Assembly: GCA_023415275.1 (NCBI GenBank)
Contig: JAEZLJ010000051.1
Span: 1-55,153 of the forward strand
DNA from: Bacteroidota bacterium
GTDB lineage: Bacteria > Bacteroidota > Bacteroidia > Chitinophagales > Chitinophagaceae
Reading direction: 5' to 3'
Length of the DNA stretch: 55,153 nt
Positions 8,313 through 16,403 of this stretch are shown one piece after another. How positions within the stretch are numbered: the first letter of the stretch is position 1; the number at the start of each line of letters is the position of its first letter. Position numbers and translations under genes: made by a program. A model generated the notes under the pieces. That model saw nothing but the letters and a program-made list of their open reading frames with translations. It made no database searches and was not told the DNA's origin.

Positions 8313-8360
8313 GAGCAATGAATTCTTAACCGGGAGCAATGGCTTCCTAAACTTTATACT

Positions 8361-9080
8361 ATGTCAGATAAAAAAAATAAAAGGCTACAGGAGCTAAGAG
8401 GCTCTGATTTTGAAATAGCGAAGGGGCAGCCCGACATACGCGGCTGGGAAGTGCGAAATGCCGATGGCAGGCTTATGGGCAAAGTAAGAGAACTCATTTT
8501 CGATGCCCGGGACCATAAGGTACGCTATATGGTAGTGGATGTAAAAGAGAGTAAAGAATTAGAACTGGAGAACCGCACGGTGTTAGTGCCCATAGGACTG
8601 GCTGAACTGGAGCCCAGGCATGATGATGTGATCCTCCCCCGTGTCACTCCCTTCCAACTGAGAGCTTTACCCCGGTACAATAAGGAAGACCTGGGCACAC
8701 GCGCTGAAAAAGCAGTAAGTACGGTCTTCGGCCGTAATACGGATAGTTATTCGGATGATGCAGACCTTGGTGCAGCTTTCTATGATAATGAAGATTTCAA
8801 CGAGGACAATATGTATCGTCAACGTCGGAATATAACCGGCAATTATGCTTCCGGGCAAAAAAACAGGGACCTTGAAAAAGAGGAGGAAATAAGGCGGAGA
8901 TCAGAACGCCAGCTAAGAGAGGAAGAAATAGGAACACCCATTTCTTATGTGGATCCTGAGGAAGCCGAGCGGATACATGCAGCCCGTTTAAGAGAAGCAC
9001 GAAATGAGGAAGAAGCCGAGGAAATACGCAGGGAACGATTAAGAAGGGATGGCCTTAGAGGAAGAAACCTGGAGGATTAA
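8361..9080 (+). CDS. PRC-barrel domain protein with a charged C-terminal tail
   Basis: Residues about 24-95 of 239 form a PRC-barrel domain (IRGWEVRNADGRLMGKVREL, then DHKVRYMVVDV), the fold found in the photosynthetic reaction centre H subunit and in many stress-related bacterial proteins. A low-complexity, Glu/Arg-rich helical tail (about 155-239), probably coiled coil, follows. There is no signal peptide. Such proteins often accompany stress or envelope genes in Bacteroidota, but the function is unknown. It follows the small membrane protein and is followed by a clear terminator. Confidence 0.85.
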   Translation: MSDKKNKRLQELRGSDFEIAKGQPDIRGWEVRNADGRLMGKVRELIFDARDHKVRYMVVDVKESKELELENRTVLVPIGLAELEPRHDDVILPRVTPFQLRALPRYNKEDLGTRAEKAVSTVFGRNTDSYSDDADLGAAFYDNEDFNEDNMYRQRRNITGNYASGQKNRDLEKEEEIRRRSERQLREEEIGTPISYVDPEEAERIHAARLREARNEEEAEEIRRERLRRDGLRGRNLED

Positions 9081-9103
9081 TCATCAATATATAGTTACGT
9101 GAC

Positions 9104-9132
9104 AAATCAGCAGCCTTGCGGCTGCTGATTTT
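9104..9132 (+). terminator. Rho-independent terminator after the PRC-barrel gene
   Basis: An 11-bp stem AATCAGCAGCC / GGCTGCTGATT with a TTGC loop is followed by a T-rich tail. It lies between the convergent PRC-barrel gene and the next lipoprotein gene. Confidence 0.8.
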
Positions 9133-9162
9133 ATTATGCAGGTATCGATAGGGAATCTTTGT

Positions 9163-9612
9163 TTATTGTTTGGTAAAAACCAGTATCTCGTTATCCAGAG
9201 GCTCAGGATTTACCAGGGATATATTTGAAGTACTGATCGAATTGATATTCCAGGTTCCATTTAACCTTACCAATGGTTCTGAAGATCCAGCATTTAAAGT
9301 AAAGGCCGCATTATTTCCCCCGGATCCATAATATCCAACTGATGCTGGTATATAAGACCATGTGCCAGTTACATCCGCTGCATTATGCGAGATTTTCAAC
9401 ACATTACCCGGAGAAAATGTAAATACATAACTCACGAACAAAGATGTCTTATCTTCCATTCGCTGAGAATAGGAAGTTATTGTCCAGGTACCATTCATAA
9501 CAGTTTGAGCAGGATCAGGGTTATTATTGGTAGTAGAGCCGGAATCATTTTTTGAACACCCGGCAAGCACCAGCCAACCTATTGTCAGCAGGCAACAAAA
9601 AGAGCTTTTCAT
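9163..9612 (-). CDS. Lipoprotein of unknown function
   Basis: The 149-residue protein has a lipoprotein signal with lipobox LAGC (Cys19), a Ser/Asn/Pro linker and a beta-rich body with two NGTW repeats (MNGTWTITSYS and LNGTWNINSIS), a pattern common in Bacteroidota lipocalin-like lipoproteins. No catalytic motif is visible. It is a single gene between a terminator and a 240-bp spacer (9613-9851) in which I see nothing recognisable. Confidence 0.7.
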   Translation of the reverse strand: MKSSFCCLLTIGWLVLAGCSKNDSGSTTNNNPDPAQTVMNGTWTITSYSQRMEDKTSLFVSYVFTFSPGNVLKISHNAADVTGTWSYIPASVGYYGSGGNNAAFTLNAGSSEPLVRLNGTWNINSISTSNISLVNPEPLDNEILVFTKQ

Positions 9613-9851
9613 ATCATTACAGTTTGGAGTGACGCAGTAATCGATACCTGTTATTAGATACGTATTTTTTTACCGGAAGTTGCTCTCGCGCACGATGTAT
9701 CCTATTATATAACGGGTTTTAAAGAAAAGCTTGCCAGGCATTCCATCGCATGTGTATATATAAAAAATAAAAGAGTTCTCAGCACAACTTTCAACCAACT
9801 GGCTTCCTCTCTAATTACTTCAGGCATCTATTCACCCCGCGCTGTTCCGTG

Positions 9852-10262
9852 TTATGCACTTAAATGATTAACTAAAGTCACCGAGGTACCTAGTCGTAAT
9901 GTATTGTGTATTTCGGCTACCTTGTCCACAAAAACCACCAGCTCTCTGACTTCTTCTTCAGATGCCTTACTATCTATCTTTACTTCATATTGAATGTCGT
10001 AACCAGGCTCGCCTTCAACACCAAATTGTCCTGAAACCTTTACCTCAACAGAAGCGATCTCCATTTGGCGCCTGGCAGCTTCCCTGTAGATGTCGTTGCA
10101 AAAACAAGTAGCAAGGGCCAGGAACAATAATTCACCACCATTAACGGAAGAACCCTTTCCCACTGGTTTCGGTGGGATACTTAAGCCTTTGGAAATATTG
10201 TTGGTGGTAACAATGACCTCGTTTTGATCAGAGGTATTTAAAATAGAAGCAGAAATATGCAT
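9852..10262 (-). CDS. OsmC-family protein
   Basis: The 136-residue protein has the OsmC/Ohr fold signature NGGELLFLALATCFCNDIYR with Cys53 and Cys55. OsmC-family thiol peroxidases reduce organic hydroperoxides with a pair of distant cysteines; here the second canonical cysteine (normally about residue 110-120) is missing, the position reading VAEIHNTLRLG. It may therefore be a non-peroxidase OsmC-like protein, as is common for YhfA-like members. It follows a possible 41-aa ORF on the same strand. Confidence 0.88.
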   Translation of the reverse strand: MHISASILNTSDQNEVIVTTNNISKGLSIPPKPVGKGSSVNGGELLFLALATCFCNDIYREAARRQMEIASVEVKVSGQFGVEGEPGYDIQYEVKIDSKASEEEVRELVVFVDKVAEIHNTLRLGTSVTLVNHLSA

Positions 10263-10339
10263 AAGGAGTTTAAATTAAGAATCTAATGCGGAAAACACTA
10301 CGAATGGCATACAGAGAAGCTGTCATATGCTACCTTTTC

Positions 10340-10465
10340 TCATCTTCTACCACTTGTACCGTTTACCCTCAAGAAGCGAATATTTGGCATAGCCATGATT
10401 GTAAATGGAGCAAAGGCCATTGCGCTCATAGCCATACAAAACAGAAGAAATGAATTACGTTTCAT
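10340..10465 (-). CDS. Possible 41-residue secreted peptide
   Basis: An ATG at 10465 opens a 41-codon frame with a signal-peptide-like beginning (MKRNSFLLFCMAMSAMAFAP) and a short basic tail (NIRFLRVNGTSGRR). It is too short to be secure, but the composition (Lys-Arg start, hydrophobic core, small residues) is non-random. It lies 77 bp upstream of the OsmC gene on the same strand. No family is recognised. It could be a decayed gene start. Confidence 0.35.
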   Translation of the reverse strand: MKRNSFLLFCMAMSAMAFAPFTIMAMPNIRFLRVNGTSGRR

Positions 10466-10575
10466 AAGAACTTAATAGAAGGTGAACCGATAAAAAAATG
10501 AGATATTTTAAAAGCTACAAATAATATAACACATCGTCTATCCTCATGAAGGATTATAACCCACCCATTTCATTA

Positions 10576-10615
10576 CAGAGCCCGCTTGTATAATACAATT
10601 TACAAGCGGGCTCTG
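10576..10615. terminator. Perfect 15-bp hairpin downstream of the ScyD-like gene
   Basis: CAGAGCCCGCTTGTA pairs perfectly with TACAAGCGGGCTCTG around a 10-base loop. It lies 30 bp past the end of the minus-strand ScyD-like gene. There is no proper T-run on either side, so intrinsic termination is uncertain; RNA 3'-end protection is an alternative. The rest of 10263-10644 holds only the small ORF. Confidence 0.5.
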
Positions 10616-10644
10616 GAAAAATTATTAATCAATAATGCGCATTG

Positions 10645-11745
10645 TCAACCATGCCTTCCCAGTTTCGTTTTTTGATGGGCATGGCCATATGGTGGATCAG
10701 CAATATTATCTACCTTCCACACTTCACCATGTAGTGTTACGATATAAGCTGTGTTATCAATAATCTCAAAAGAGGTGGGTATATTAAGTTCATCAGCAAC
10801 CACACTAAAACTGCCATCGGCATTCACCCTTACAAGTGAACCCGTGTTGGGCAAAGCTGGATTACCCGGTACTCCGCCACTAAAAATGCCTTGGGACAGA
10901 GCAAATAAAGTTTGTCCTCTTCCAGATTCCACATCTACCAGGAGCGGTGCTCCGGAAGCCACAGTGGTAACCGCCTGGCTATTTAAGTCAAATGAAAGCA
11001 CTTTTCCATTTTCAGGAAGATGGGGTATTGGCCCTGCCTGTGAAATGTAAATCTGGTTGCCTCTTACTTCAAGGCCAGTAGGAACAATATCACCAAAGCT
11101 CCTTACGATCTCAATATGTCCATCAAGTGTCACATACAGCACGCGGTTCAGGTGGGCATCTGTAACTAAAAAGCCACCCCGGTAAGGTTGAATAGAATAC
11201 AATACTCCCGTGGCAACCTCATATTCAATGCCTGTTGGGGGATTGGCTAGATTAAAAGCGCCAATATCTGCAATTATGGTATAACTATCGGGGCCATCTA
11301 CACGATAAATGCCATTGACCTGGCCAGTTGGGAAAAGGGGATCGTCCACCAATGAGACCAAAGCATAAGCAGTACTCCCAATAAATGCTACATCCGTTAT
11401 TCCTCCAATATTAGGGTCTACTTCCGGGATCATTTGAGGTAAGCCACTGGCGAAGATAGTATGTTCACCAGTCCTGGGATCAATGCGCAGGATAGTGCCC
11501 GCCCTGTTATCAGGCACAAACAGATCACCGGCAGGTCCCCTCGCACTACCGGTACTTCCACCCAGGCTCGCCACCAGCAACTCTGTTACAGCTGATGGGA
11601 CAGTTTTTTTGGCCTTAGCATTACCTTTTTCTCGGGCATTGGTTTGTCCCGCTGTGGCCTGATCACTCAGTGCTTCCCGCTTGCAACCTGTCATCAATAT
11701 TGACAGGATGAGCATGGAATAAAAGAAAGCTTGTACATTTTTCAT
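10645..11745 (-). CDS. ScyD/ScyE-like beta-propeller lipoprotein
   Basis: The 366-residue protein has a lipobox LMTGC (Cys21) and then an NHL/SMP-30-like propeller with repeated blades such as DLFVPDNRAGTILRIDPRTG and GNQIYISQAGPIPHLPENG. It matches the ScyD/ScyE family type, first seen in scytonemin clusters but widely present outside them as secreted propellers of unknown role; no scytonemin genes are nearby. The gene has an unusually good Shine-Dalgarno, AAGGAGGT, 4 nt before the ATG. It is a single gene closed by a strong hairpin. Confidence 0.8.
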   Translation of the reverse strand: MKNVQAFFYSMLILSILMTGCKREALSDQATAGQTNAREKGNAKAKKTVPSAVTELLVASLGGSTGSARGPAGDLFVPDNRAGTILRIDPRTGEHTIFASGLPQMIPEVDPNIGGITDVAFIGSTAYALVSLVDDPLFPTGQVNGIYRVDGPDSYTIIADIGAFNLANPPTGIEYEVATGVLYSIQPYRGGFLVTDAHLNRVLYVTLDGHIEIVRSFGDIVPTGLEVRGNQIYISQAGPIPHLPENGKVLSFDLNSQAVTTVASGAPLLVDVESGRGQTLFALSQGIFSGGVPGNPALPNTGSLVRVNADGSFSVVADELNIPTSFEIIDNTAYIVTLHGEVWKVDNIADPPYGHAHQKTKLGRHG

Positions 11746-12588
11746 TGTGACCTCCTTTTTTGTTTTGGTTAATTAATAATTAGAAAGCATTCTATTTGGT
11801 GTTAAGAAGAAAGGTTAACAAGAGTTATTTAAACAGTCATCAATCTAAAAATCATGTATAGCCTTAGGAAGTCATGTATCTGATCTTTTCTAACTAATCC
11901 GGGCATAGTTATCTATAAAAAATATCCCTGTTGATTGACAATGAGTGCACACTGGAAGATTTCAGGAGACGGCTAATGATACCGAACAATTACACCAGAT
12001 TACAATCAGCAAAATTGTTCAGTATTGTTCATGTGTGTTTTACGGGAAAAATGGTAATCTACGATACGAAGTAGTTTCAAAAGGAGGTAGATTAAAGTTA
12101 ATCTATTTAACATATAATAAATTCAACAAAGCATGATATAATAACGGCTGAGGTGCCAAAGATCTACCCTCCCGGAAAACTTCCTTTACAAACTCTATAC
12201 GTTAAGCTGATCATGCTTAAAACCTTGTGAATAAAAGCTGAACTCAGCTATATCTGCTCCCTACCTACGCTATAGCTCCTCCCTATCTAAGCCCACGATA
12301 CTCCGTGCCGGCACGGAGTATCCTGGGCTTTCCTATAGCTTTCCTATAGCTTTCCTATAGCGTAGATAGGAGGAAAGTATAGAGCAGGTATAGAGTCAGT
12401 GAGAAGAAAAGTAAATTGGTTGACAAGTTGAAAAGGGTAGACCGGGGAATTTGCAGGGAGAAAATTGACAATTAAAAGATGGAGAAAGGTTTTTCAACCC
12501 TTCAATTTGCCAAACATCGATTTGCCAACGTATCAACCAACTTTTCCATTTACCTTGCCCTTGAGGTAGTATAAGTATTTTATTGAAT
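11746..12588. other. Long intergenic region with a mosaic palindrome and degenerate repeats
   Basis: About 840 bp without a convincing gene. A 63-codon frame from GTG 11945 to 12136 has no recognisable features and I leave it uncalled. The 12248-12395 segment is a mosaic palindrome (separate entry). From 12410 to 12562 there are degenerate copies of GTTGACAAGTTG-like words in both orientations (for example TTGGTTGACAAGTTG against CAACGTATCAACCAA), a pattern typical of non-coding repeats. No -7/-33 promoter for the downstream pump gene was found with confidence. Confidence 0.6.
12248..12395. repeat. Mosaic palindromic repeat element with 11-bp tandem units
   Basis: The centre is a perfect 26-bp palindrome (GATACTCCGTGCC mirrored, 12297-12322), extended by one mismatch and seven more paired bases (AAGCCCA / TGGGCTT, 12289-12330). 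The right arm then carries three tandem 11-mers GCTTTCCTATA (12327-12359). Both arms contain inverted copies of a CTATAGCGTAG(A/G)TAGG-like word (12264-12275 and 12356-12370) and of a GCAG(A/G)TATAG-like word further out. The whole would fold into a long, branched hairpin. It resembles REP or MITE-like intergenic elements; no transposase is near. Confidence 0.7.
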
Positions 12589-13827
12589 ATGGAACAACGA
12601 TCGTCAGAGCAGCGGATAGTAAGCCCGTTATCATTGACAGCAGAAGGAACGGTATTTCCTGTATTACTAAGTATCAGCTTTTCGCATTTACTGAACGATA
12701 CCATACAATCATTGATCCCTTCCATCTATCCCCTGGTGAAGGCCTCCTTCCATTTAAGTTTTAGCCAGGTGGGACTGATCACCCTGACCTTTCAGCTGGC
12801 CGCCTCGCTGTTACAACCCTTTGTGGGCTATTACACCGATAAAAAGCCACAGCCTTTTTCACTGGCTACAGGAATGAGCTTTACCCTGGCCGGGTTGATC
12901 CTGTTGTCCTTTGCACAAAGCTTTCACTGGCTATTGGTATCGGTGGCTATGATCGGTATAGGTTCTTCTGTATTCCACCCCGAAGCTTCCAAGGTTGCCT
13001 ACATGGCCTCAGGCGGCAGGCGGGGGCTAGCCCAATCCATCTTCCAGGTAGGTGGCAATGCAGGCAGTTCCATGGGGCCCCTGCTGGCTGCATTAGTGGT
13101 GGTGCGGTATGGTCAATCCAACATTGCCTGGTTCTCTATACTGGCGCTTACAGCCATAGTGGTACTGGTACGCATAGGCAAATGGTACCAGCAGAACATG
13201 CACCGGATCCGCCCACGGGCAACGGGAGCCGTGGTGAACCTGCATCCTGAAATTCCCCGCAGAACCTTAAGCATCTCTATCGTCATCCTGCTGGTGCTGA
13301 TCTTCTCCAAATATTTTTACCTGGCTTGTATGAGCTCCTATTTTACTTTTTTCCTGATCGATAAATTCAAGCTCTCCATACAAAGTTCACAGGTGCACCT
13401 ATTTCTTTTCCTGTTTTCAACAGCGGCGGGTACCTTCCTGGGCGGACCGCTTGGCGACCGGTTCGGCCGAAAATATGTGATCTGGTTCTCTATCCTTGGC
13501 GTAGCTCCCTTTACCATCCTGCTTCCCTATATGAATCTTTTCTGGACCTCCGCATTTTCCATTTGCATAGGATTCATTCTCTCCTCCGCCTTCTCGGCAA
13601 TTTTGGTCTATGCGCAGGAACTATTGCCAGGGAAGATCGGTATGGTATCAGGATTGTTCTTTGGCTTTGCCTTTGGCATGGGTGGTTTGGGTTCTGCCAT
13701 CCTGGGCGCTATTGCAGATCATACCAGCATCCCATACATTTTTCGCATTTGTGGTTTCCTTCCATTAATTGGCCTTCTTACAGGCTTTTTGCCAGACTTA
13801 AGAAAGAAGAAGATGGAAATAGGGTAA
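12589..13827 (+). CDS. fsr: MFS efflux pump of the fosmidomycin resistance (Fsr) type
   Basis: The 412-residue protein has about 12 membrane helices and the characteristic Fsr N-terminus FSHLLNDTIQSLIPSIYPLV, plus GIGSSVFHPEASKVAYMASGG and QVGGNAGSSMGPLLAAL. Family members export fosmidomycin and related compounds in proton antiport; native substrates in Bacteroidota are not established. I prefer ATG 12589 over the TTG two codons earlier. The gene follows a long non-coding region and precedes the GH92 gene by 51 bp, so they may be cotranscribed without a functional link. Confidence 0.88.
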   Translation: MEQRSSEQRIVSPLSLTAEGTVFPVLLSISFSHLLNDTIQSLIPSIYPLVKASFHLSFSQVGLITLTFQLAASLLQPFVGYYTDKKPQPFSLATGMSFTLAGLILLSFAQSFHWLLVSVAMIGIGSSVFHPEASKVAYMASGGRRGLAQSIFQVGGNAGSSMGPLLAALVVVRYGQSNIAWFSILALTAIVVLVRIGKWYQQNMHRIRPRATGAVVNLHPEIPRRTLSISIVILLVLIFSKYFYLACMSSYFTFFLIDKFKLSIQSSQVHLFLFLFSTAAGTFLGGPLGDRFGRKYVIWFSILGVAPFTILLPYMNLFWTSAFSICIGFILSSAFSAILVYAQELLPGKIGMVSGLFFGFAFGMGGLGSAILGAIADHTSIPYIFRICGFLPLIGLLTGFLPDLRKKKMEIG

Positions 13828-13878
13828 TAGCATAACTCGTATAGGCCTTACTTTTACGCCTCCTTAAAAAGAAGCCTT

Positions 13879-16176
13879 ATGCGTATTATCCTTTTTGTAC
13901 TCTTATTGATAGCCAACATGGCCGGGGCACAACAGGCCGACCTTACCCAATATGTGAATCCTTTAATAGGCACGCAGAAGATGGGACACACTTACCCGGG
14001 CGCTACTGTACCTTTTGGCTCGGTGCAATTAAGCCCTGACACTGACACCATTGCCATGTTCACCAATGGCAAGTACAACCCCGACATGTATAAGTACTGT
14101 GCTGGCTATAATTATGATGATAAAACTATAGTTGGATTCTCGCATACCCATTTCAGTGGTACAGGACATTCCGACCTGGGCGACTTCCTGATCATGCCTA
14201 CTACAGGTGCCTTACAACTCAATCCCGGCACAAAGGATCATCCAGAGAATGGGTTCCGCTCGGTGTTCTCTCATAGCTCAGAGGTGGTAAAACCTGATTA
14301 TTACAAAGTGCGGCTGGAAGACCATGGCATTCTTGCTGAACTCACGACAACTACCAGGGTAGGATTTCATAAGTACACCTTTCCTAAATCGGATAGCGCA
14401 CACATCATCCTTGACCTGATGCATGGCATTTATAATTATGATGATAAGAATACATGGACCTTCCTGAGGGTGGAGAATGACACATTGGTTACCGGCTACA
14501 GGCAAACCGCTGGCTGGGCCAGGACCCGCACCGTATATTTTGCCATGAGCTTTTCCAAACCTTTCACCAGTTATGGCAATAAGAACTTCAAAAACCCTCA
14601 ATACAGTGGCTTCTGGAGGCGATTCAACCAATCGCGCAACTTTCCTGAAATAGCAGGCGAGCAGATAAGGGCTTATTTTGATTTCAAGACCAATGAAGGG
14701 GAAGCTATCATGCTCAAATTTGCCCTCTCCCCTGTAAGCACTGCCAATGCCCTGGAAAATTTAAGAACCGAAACACCGGGATGGAATTTTGACCAGGTAT
14801 ATCAACAGGGTAAACAGCAATGGAACCAGGAGCTGAATAAAATAGCCATTACTACAAAGGATGCGAATGAGAAGGTAAACTTTTACACAGCTATGTACCA
14901 TGCCTTTATCAGTCCAACGGTATATATGGATGTGAATGGCAGTTATAAAGGACTTGATCAGAATGCCCACCAGGCCAATGGGTTCACCAATTATACTACA
15001 TTTTCCTTGTGGGATACCTACAGGGCGCTGCACCCCTTGTTCACCATAGTGCAGCCCCAGCGCAATAACGATATGGTTCGGTCCATGCTGGCGCATTATG
15101 ATCAAAGTGCAGAAGGCATGCTACCTGTATGGAGCCATTATGCCAATGAAAACTGGTGTATGAGCGGCTACCATAGTGTGGCAGTAATTGCAGATGTTAT
15201 CATTAAGGGCGATACAGGCATCAATGCCAGTAAGGCTCTCGACGCCTGTGTGCAAACAGCCCGCAAAGGCTTTTATGATGGACTGGATTATTATATGAAG
15301 CTAGGTTATGTACCTGAAGACAAAAGAGGAGGCACTTCAGTTTCCACCACATTGGAATATGCGTTTGATGACTGGTGCATTGCCCAACTGGCAAAGAAGC
15401 TGGGAGATGAAAAATTGTATGAAGAATTTAACCAGCGTTCCCAAAACTGGAGGAATGTGTATGACAACTCCATAGGCTTTATGCGTCCGCGCCTGAGTGA
15501 CGGCAGCTTTCGCAAAAACTTTGATGTACTTTCTACCAACAACCAGGGCTTCATTGAAGGCAACGCCTGGAACTTCAGCTTATTTGTGCCGCAGGATCCA
15601 AAAGGAATGATACAGGCTATGGGCGGCAATCAAAGATTTGTACCCCACCTTGATTCATTGTTTACCATGCACCTGCCCGATCATTTTTTTGAAGAAACTG
15701 AAGACATTACCCGCGAAGGCATCATTGGAGGATATGTTCATGGGAATGAACCCTCTCATCATGTGGCTTATTTATACAACTATACCAACCAGCCCTGGAA
15801 GACACAGGAAAGGATACGCATGATCCTGAAGAAGCAATATGGCGCTACACCAGATGGACTGGGGGGCAATGATGATTGCGGGCAGATGAGTGCCTGGTAT
15901 ATATTTTCGACTATTGGGTTCTATCCTTTTGCTCCCGCTTCTGGCGAATACCAGTTGGGCAGTCCTGCGGTTGACAAAGCAGTGATACAATTGGAGAATG
16001 GCAACAGCTTTACAATAGAGGCCAAGAACCAGTCGGATAAAAATGTGTATGTGCAAAAGGCAATACTGAATGGCGTGGAATTGAAAAGATTGTACCTCAC
16101 CCAGGAAGACATAATGAAAGGCGGTACCCTACAGTTCGTTATGGGTGCAAAGCCCAATAAGAAAAGGGTATTTTAA
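13879..16176 (+). CDS. GH92 family alpha-mannosidase, secreted
   Basis: The 765-residue protein has a signal peptide (MRIILFVLLLIANMAGAQ) and matches GH92 from end to end: YVNPLIGTQKMGHTYPGATV, the YTTFSLWDTYRALHPLFTI segment, HGNEPSHHVAYLYNY (catalytic acid region) and GGNDDCGQMSAWYIFSTIGF with the Asp residues of the calcium/base site. GH92 enzymes are calcium-dependent inverting exo-alpha-mannosidases that trim host or fungal mannans and N-glycans. No SusC/SusD pair lies beside it, so it is not in a canonical polysaccharide utilisation locus here. Length is normal for the family. Confidence 0.95.
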   Translation: MRIILFVLLLIANMAGAQQADLTQYVNPLIGTQKMGHTYPGATVPFGSVQLSPDTDTIAMFTNGKYNPDMYKYCAGYNYDDKTIVGFSHTHFSGTGHSDLGDFLIMPTTGALQLNPGTKDHPENGFRSVFSHSSEVVKPDYYKVRLEDHGILAELTTTTRVGFHKYTFPKSDSAHIILDLMHGIYNYDDKNTWTFLRVENDTLVTGYRQTAGWARTRTVYFAMSFSKPFTSYGNKNFKNPQYSGFWRRFNQSRNFPEIAGEQIRAYFDFKTNEGEAIMLKFALSPVSTANALENLRTETPGWNFDQVYQQGKQQWNQELNKIAITTKDANEKVNFYTAMYHAFISPTVYMDVNGSYKGLDQNAHQANGFTNYTTFSLWDTYRALHPLFTIVQPQRNNDMVRSMLAHYDQSAEGMLPVWSHYANENWCMSGYHSVAVIADVIIKGDTGINASKALDACVQTARKGFYDGLDYYMKLGYVPEDKRGGTSVSTTLEYAFDDWCIAQLAKKLGDEKLYEEFNQRSQNWRNVYDNSIGFMRPRLSDGSFRKNFDVLSTNNQGFIEGNAWNFSLFVPQDPKGMIQAMGGNQRFVPHLDSLFTMHLPDHFFEETEDITREGIIGGYVHGNEPSHHVAYLYNYTNQPWKTQERIRMILKKQYGATPDGLGGNDDCGQMSAWYIFSTIGFYPFAPASGEYQLGSPAVDKAVIQLENGNSFTIEAKNQSDKNVYVQKAILNGVELKRLYLTQEDIMKGGTLQFVMGAKPNKKRVF

Positions 16177-16200
16177 ACCGGCGCTCACCGGGTTTTTGCA
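16177..16200 (+). terminator. Weak hairpin with T-run after the GH92 gene
   Basis: AACCGG and CCGGGTT flank a short loop and are followed by TTTTT. The stem has a bulge, so it is a weak candidate terminator between GH92 and the 49-aa gene. Confidence 0.35.
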
Positions 16201-16231
16201 CGAAGTTTGAGCAGGTATCTATAAAAAAATT

Positions 16232-16381
16232 ATGATACGCAAACTAAAGTCCGGTGAGTACCGCCTGTATTCTAAAAAAACAGATTCTAAGACACATAAA
16301 CGCAAGAACCTGGGCACCTTTGATTCGCTTGAGGCTGCTAAAAAGCATGAAAGAGAAGTGCAGTATTTTAAAAGGCATTGA
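16232..16381 (+). CDS. 49-residue basic conserved small protein
   Basis: ATG 16232 opens a 49-codon frame beginning MIRKLKSGEYRLYSKK, continuing with NLGTFDSLEAAKKHEREVQ and ending YFKRH. The sequence is very basic and, from memory, is close to a small conserved protein (MIRKLKSGEYRLYS... QYFKRH) found in many unrelated bacteria and annotated only as hypothetical. Its GEYRLYS and LGTFDSLEAA pattern looks like the beta-beta-alpha arrangement of AP2-like or integrase arm-type DNA-binding minidomains; that is inference. It stands alone between GH92 and the cupin gene. Confidence 0.7.
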   Translation: MIRKLKSGEYRLYSKKTDSKTHKRKNLGTFDSLEAAKKHEREVQYFKRH

Positions 16382-16403
16382 TCTGCATCCTAAGATTCTC
16401 AAA

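Noticed and set aside
10645..11745. Scytonemin biosynthesis link for the ScyD-like protein
   Set aside because: No other scytonemin genes are nearby; the family is widely found outside pigment clusters.
11945..12136. 63-codon plus-strand frame in the intergenic region
   Set aside because: GTG start, no recognisable domain and no clear ribosome binding site.
13879..16176. GH92 as part of a polysaccharide utilisation locus
   Set aside because: No SusC, SusD or sigma/anti-sigma pair lies beside it; neighbours are a pump and small single genes.
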